From: Actinomycetes bacterium
GTDB lineage: Bacteria; Actinomycetota; Acidimicrobiia; Acidimicrobiales; Acidimicrobiaceae
DNA length: 5,013 nt
Assembly (NCBI GenBank): GCA_021785315.1
Contig: JAJYFX010000189.1
Coordinates: forward strand, 1 to 5,013
Direction: 5' to 3'
The notes under the pieces are model-generated. The model worked only from the letters and a program-made list of their open reading frames with translations. It did not search any database and was not told where the DNA came from. The position numbers were made by a program, and so were the translations under genes. Position 1 is the first letter of the stretch. Every line of letters starts with the position of its first letter. Positions 4,312 through 5,013 of this stretch are shown here, one piece after another.

Positions 4312-5013
4312 GTGAACACGAAACATTACCGTCTCAGTATAATGCTCGCCGGTATTCTTCTCTCTTTTTTCTTGGGTGCATGTGCTTCGAGGGCCTCTCT
4401 CAAGTCGCCTTCTGCTCTGCAGGTAGAATCCAAACAACCATTTTCATTGATTAACGCTTTTGGGTTATCGGATAAACCGTTAGGTGAAATTGATTTATCC
4501 GTGGCCCGGGACGTTGTTCAGTGTATGGCGAAGAGAGGGTTCTCATACGTGGATCCCACCAATGTGGTGTTTAACGATCAGTACACAACAATTGGGGCCT
4601 ATTGGCGCTATTCGACTCGGGATGGGTACGGAGTAGCCGACTACTTGATCAGCCAAATGAGCAACTCGTCTCACGTCTTTGAGGATCCTAACTTCGGCTA
4701 TGTCACCCGGTTGCCCGTGAGCCAACGCGCATCCTACTGGCGTGCCCTAACCGGAGTGGGGAAACAGCCGAATATTGACCAGATCCTACTGCCGAATAGG
4801 GTTCCCGCTCCGGCTCCCGGATGTGAGAACGAATCTTTGCGTAAGGAACTGGGAACTCTGCCGTGGTTCACCCCCACAATAGGTCCCAAGTTACGTGCTC
4901 TCAGTCAGAAAGAGTTTAATTCGCCGTCTCTGTCTGGACCCGTTCGAGATTGGGCTGCTTGTCTGGCTTCAAGTGGAATCATCGTAAAATCATATAACGG
5001 CGCAGCAAATCAG
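4312..5013 (+). CDS. Lipoprotein with repeated CM/CL motifs (3' end outside window)
   Basis: 234 codons are visible, open to the right edge. GTG 4312 gives a lipoprotein signal peptide: a basic start (NTKHYR), a hydrophobic core (8-22), and the lipobox LGAC with Cys24 as lipid anchor. The exterior part has VARDVVQCMAKRGFSYVDP (64-82), then DPNFGYV (125-131), ASYWRALTG (140-148), PAPGCENES (167-175), and a second VRDWAACLASSGI (211-223). The pattern CMxxxGFxY ... dPN ... YxxALxG ... GC ... WxxCxxxxG is familiar from uncharacterised actinobacterial lipoproteins, where the cysteines probably form disulfides. The ribosome binding site is weak (AGG at 4303-4305). The gene lies 156 bases after the secreted-protein gene on the same strand. 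I see no good promoter or clean terminator between them, so cotranscription is possible. The function is unknown. Confidence 0.8.
   Translation, partial: MNTKHYRLSIMLAGILLSFFLGACASRASLKSPSALQVESKQPFSLINAFGLSDKPLGEIDLSVARDVVQCMAKRGFSYVDPTNVVFNDQYTTIGAYWRYSTRDGYGVADYLISQMSNSSHVFEDPNFGYVTRLPVSQRASYWRALTGVGKQPNIDQILLPNRVPAPAPGCENESLRKELGTLPWFTPTIGPKLRALSQKEFNSPSLSGPVRDWAACLASSGIIVKSYNGAANQ

Noticed and set aside
4543..4725. Minus-strand 60-residue ORF
   Set aside because: Antisense to the partial lipoprotein gene, which has a clear lipobox and family-like motifs.

Overview
The window most likely comes from an actinobacterium, possibly a moderate-GC member of the Acidimicrobiia. The signs are base composition near half GC, a Thr/Pro-rich linker directly after a lipobox, two lipoproteins of layouts common in Actinobacteria, GTG/TTG starts, and a promoter placed for leaderless translation. 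This placement is an inference; there is no rRNA or marker gene here.

Layout. Positions 1-243 hold no convincing gene. A minus-strand operon runs from about 1497 down to 244: a one-helix membrane protein piece, a multi-helix membrane protein, and a winged-helix regulator. The two membrane pieces lie in one reading frame and are separated by a single TAG, so they may be one interrupted gene. A promoter at 1505-1533 is placed exactly for a leaderless GTG start at 1497. Behind it, on the plus strand (about 1503-1835), is the decayed end of a BNR/Asp-box repeat protein, visible only if two in-frame stops are ignored.

A second minus-strand cluster (3219 to 1912) holds a cysteine-rich secreted-type ORF that has lost its signal peptide, a 62-residue two-helix membrane protein, and a lipoprotein. 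Just upstream of the first ORF is a perfect 12-bp inverted repeat. Next is an open but start-less minus-strand frame (3311-3532), probably a remnant or repeat.

On the plus strand, a strong promoter (3550-3578) and a strong ribosome binding site drive a six-cysteine secreted protein (3649-4155). After it comes a second lipoprotein that runs off the right edge (4312 to beyond 5013). Nearly every gene product is envelope-associated or exported. The only regulator is the winged-helix protein, which is probably tied to its membrane partner. A CAAGTACT box eight bases upstream of a TAAACT-like -10 hexamer occurs three times and may mark co-regulated promoters.

I did not find a complete, clearly new system. 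The best leads are the TAG-split membrane gene, the shared promoter box, and the truncated cysteine-rich ORF beside the inverted repeat.
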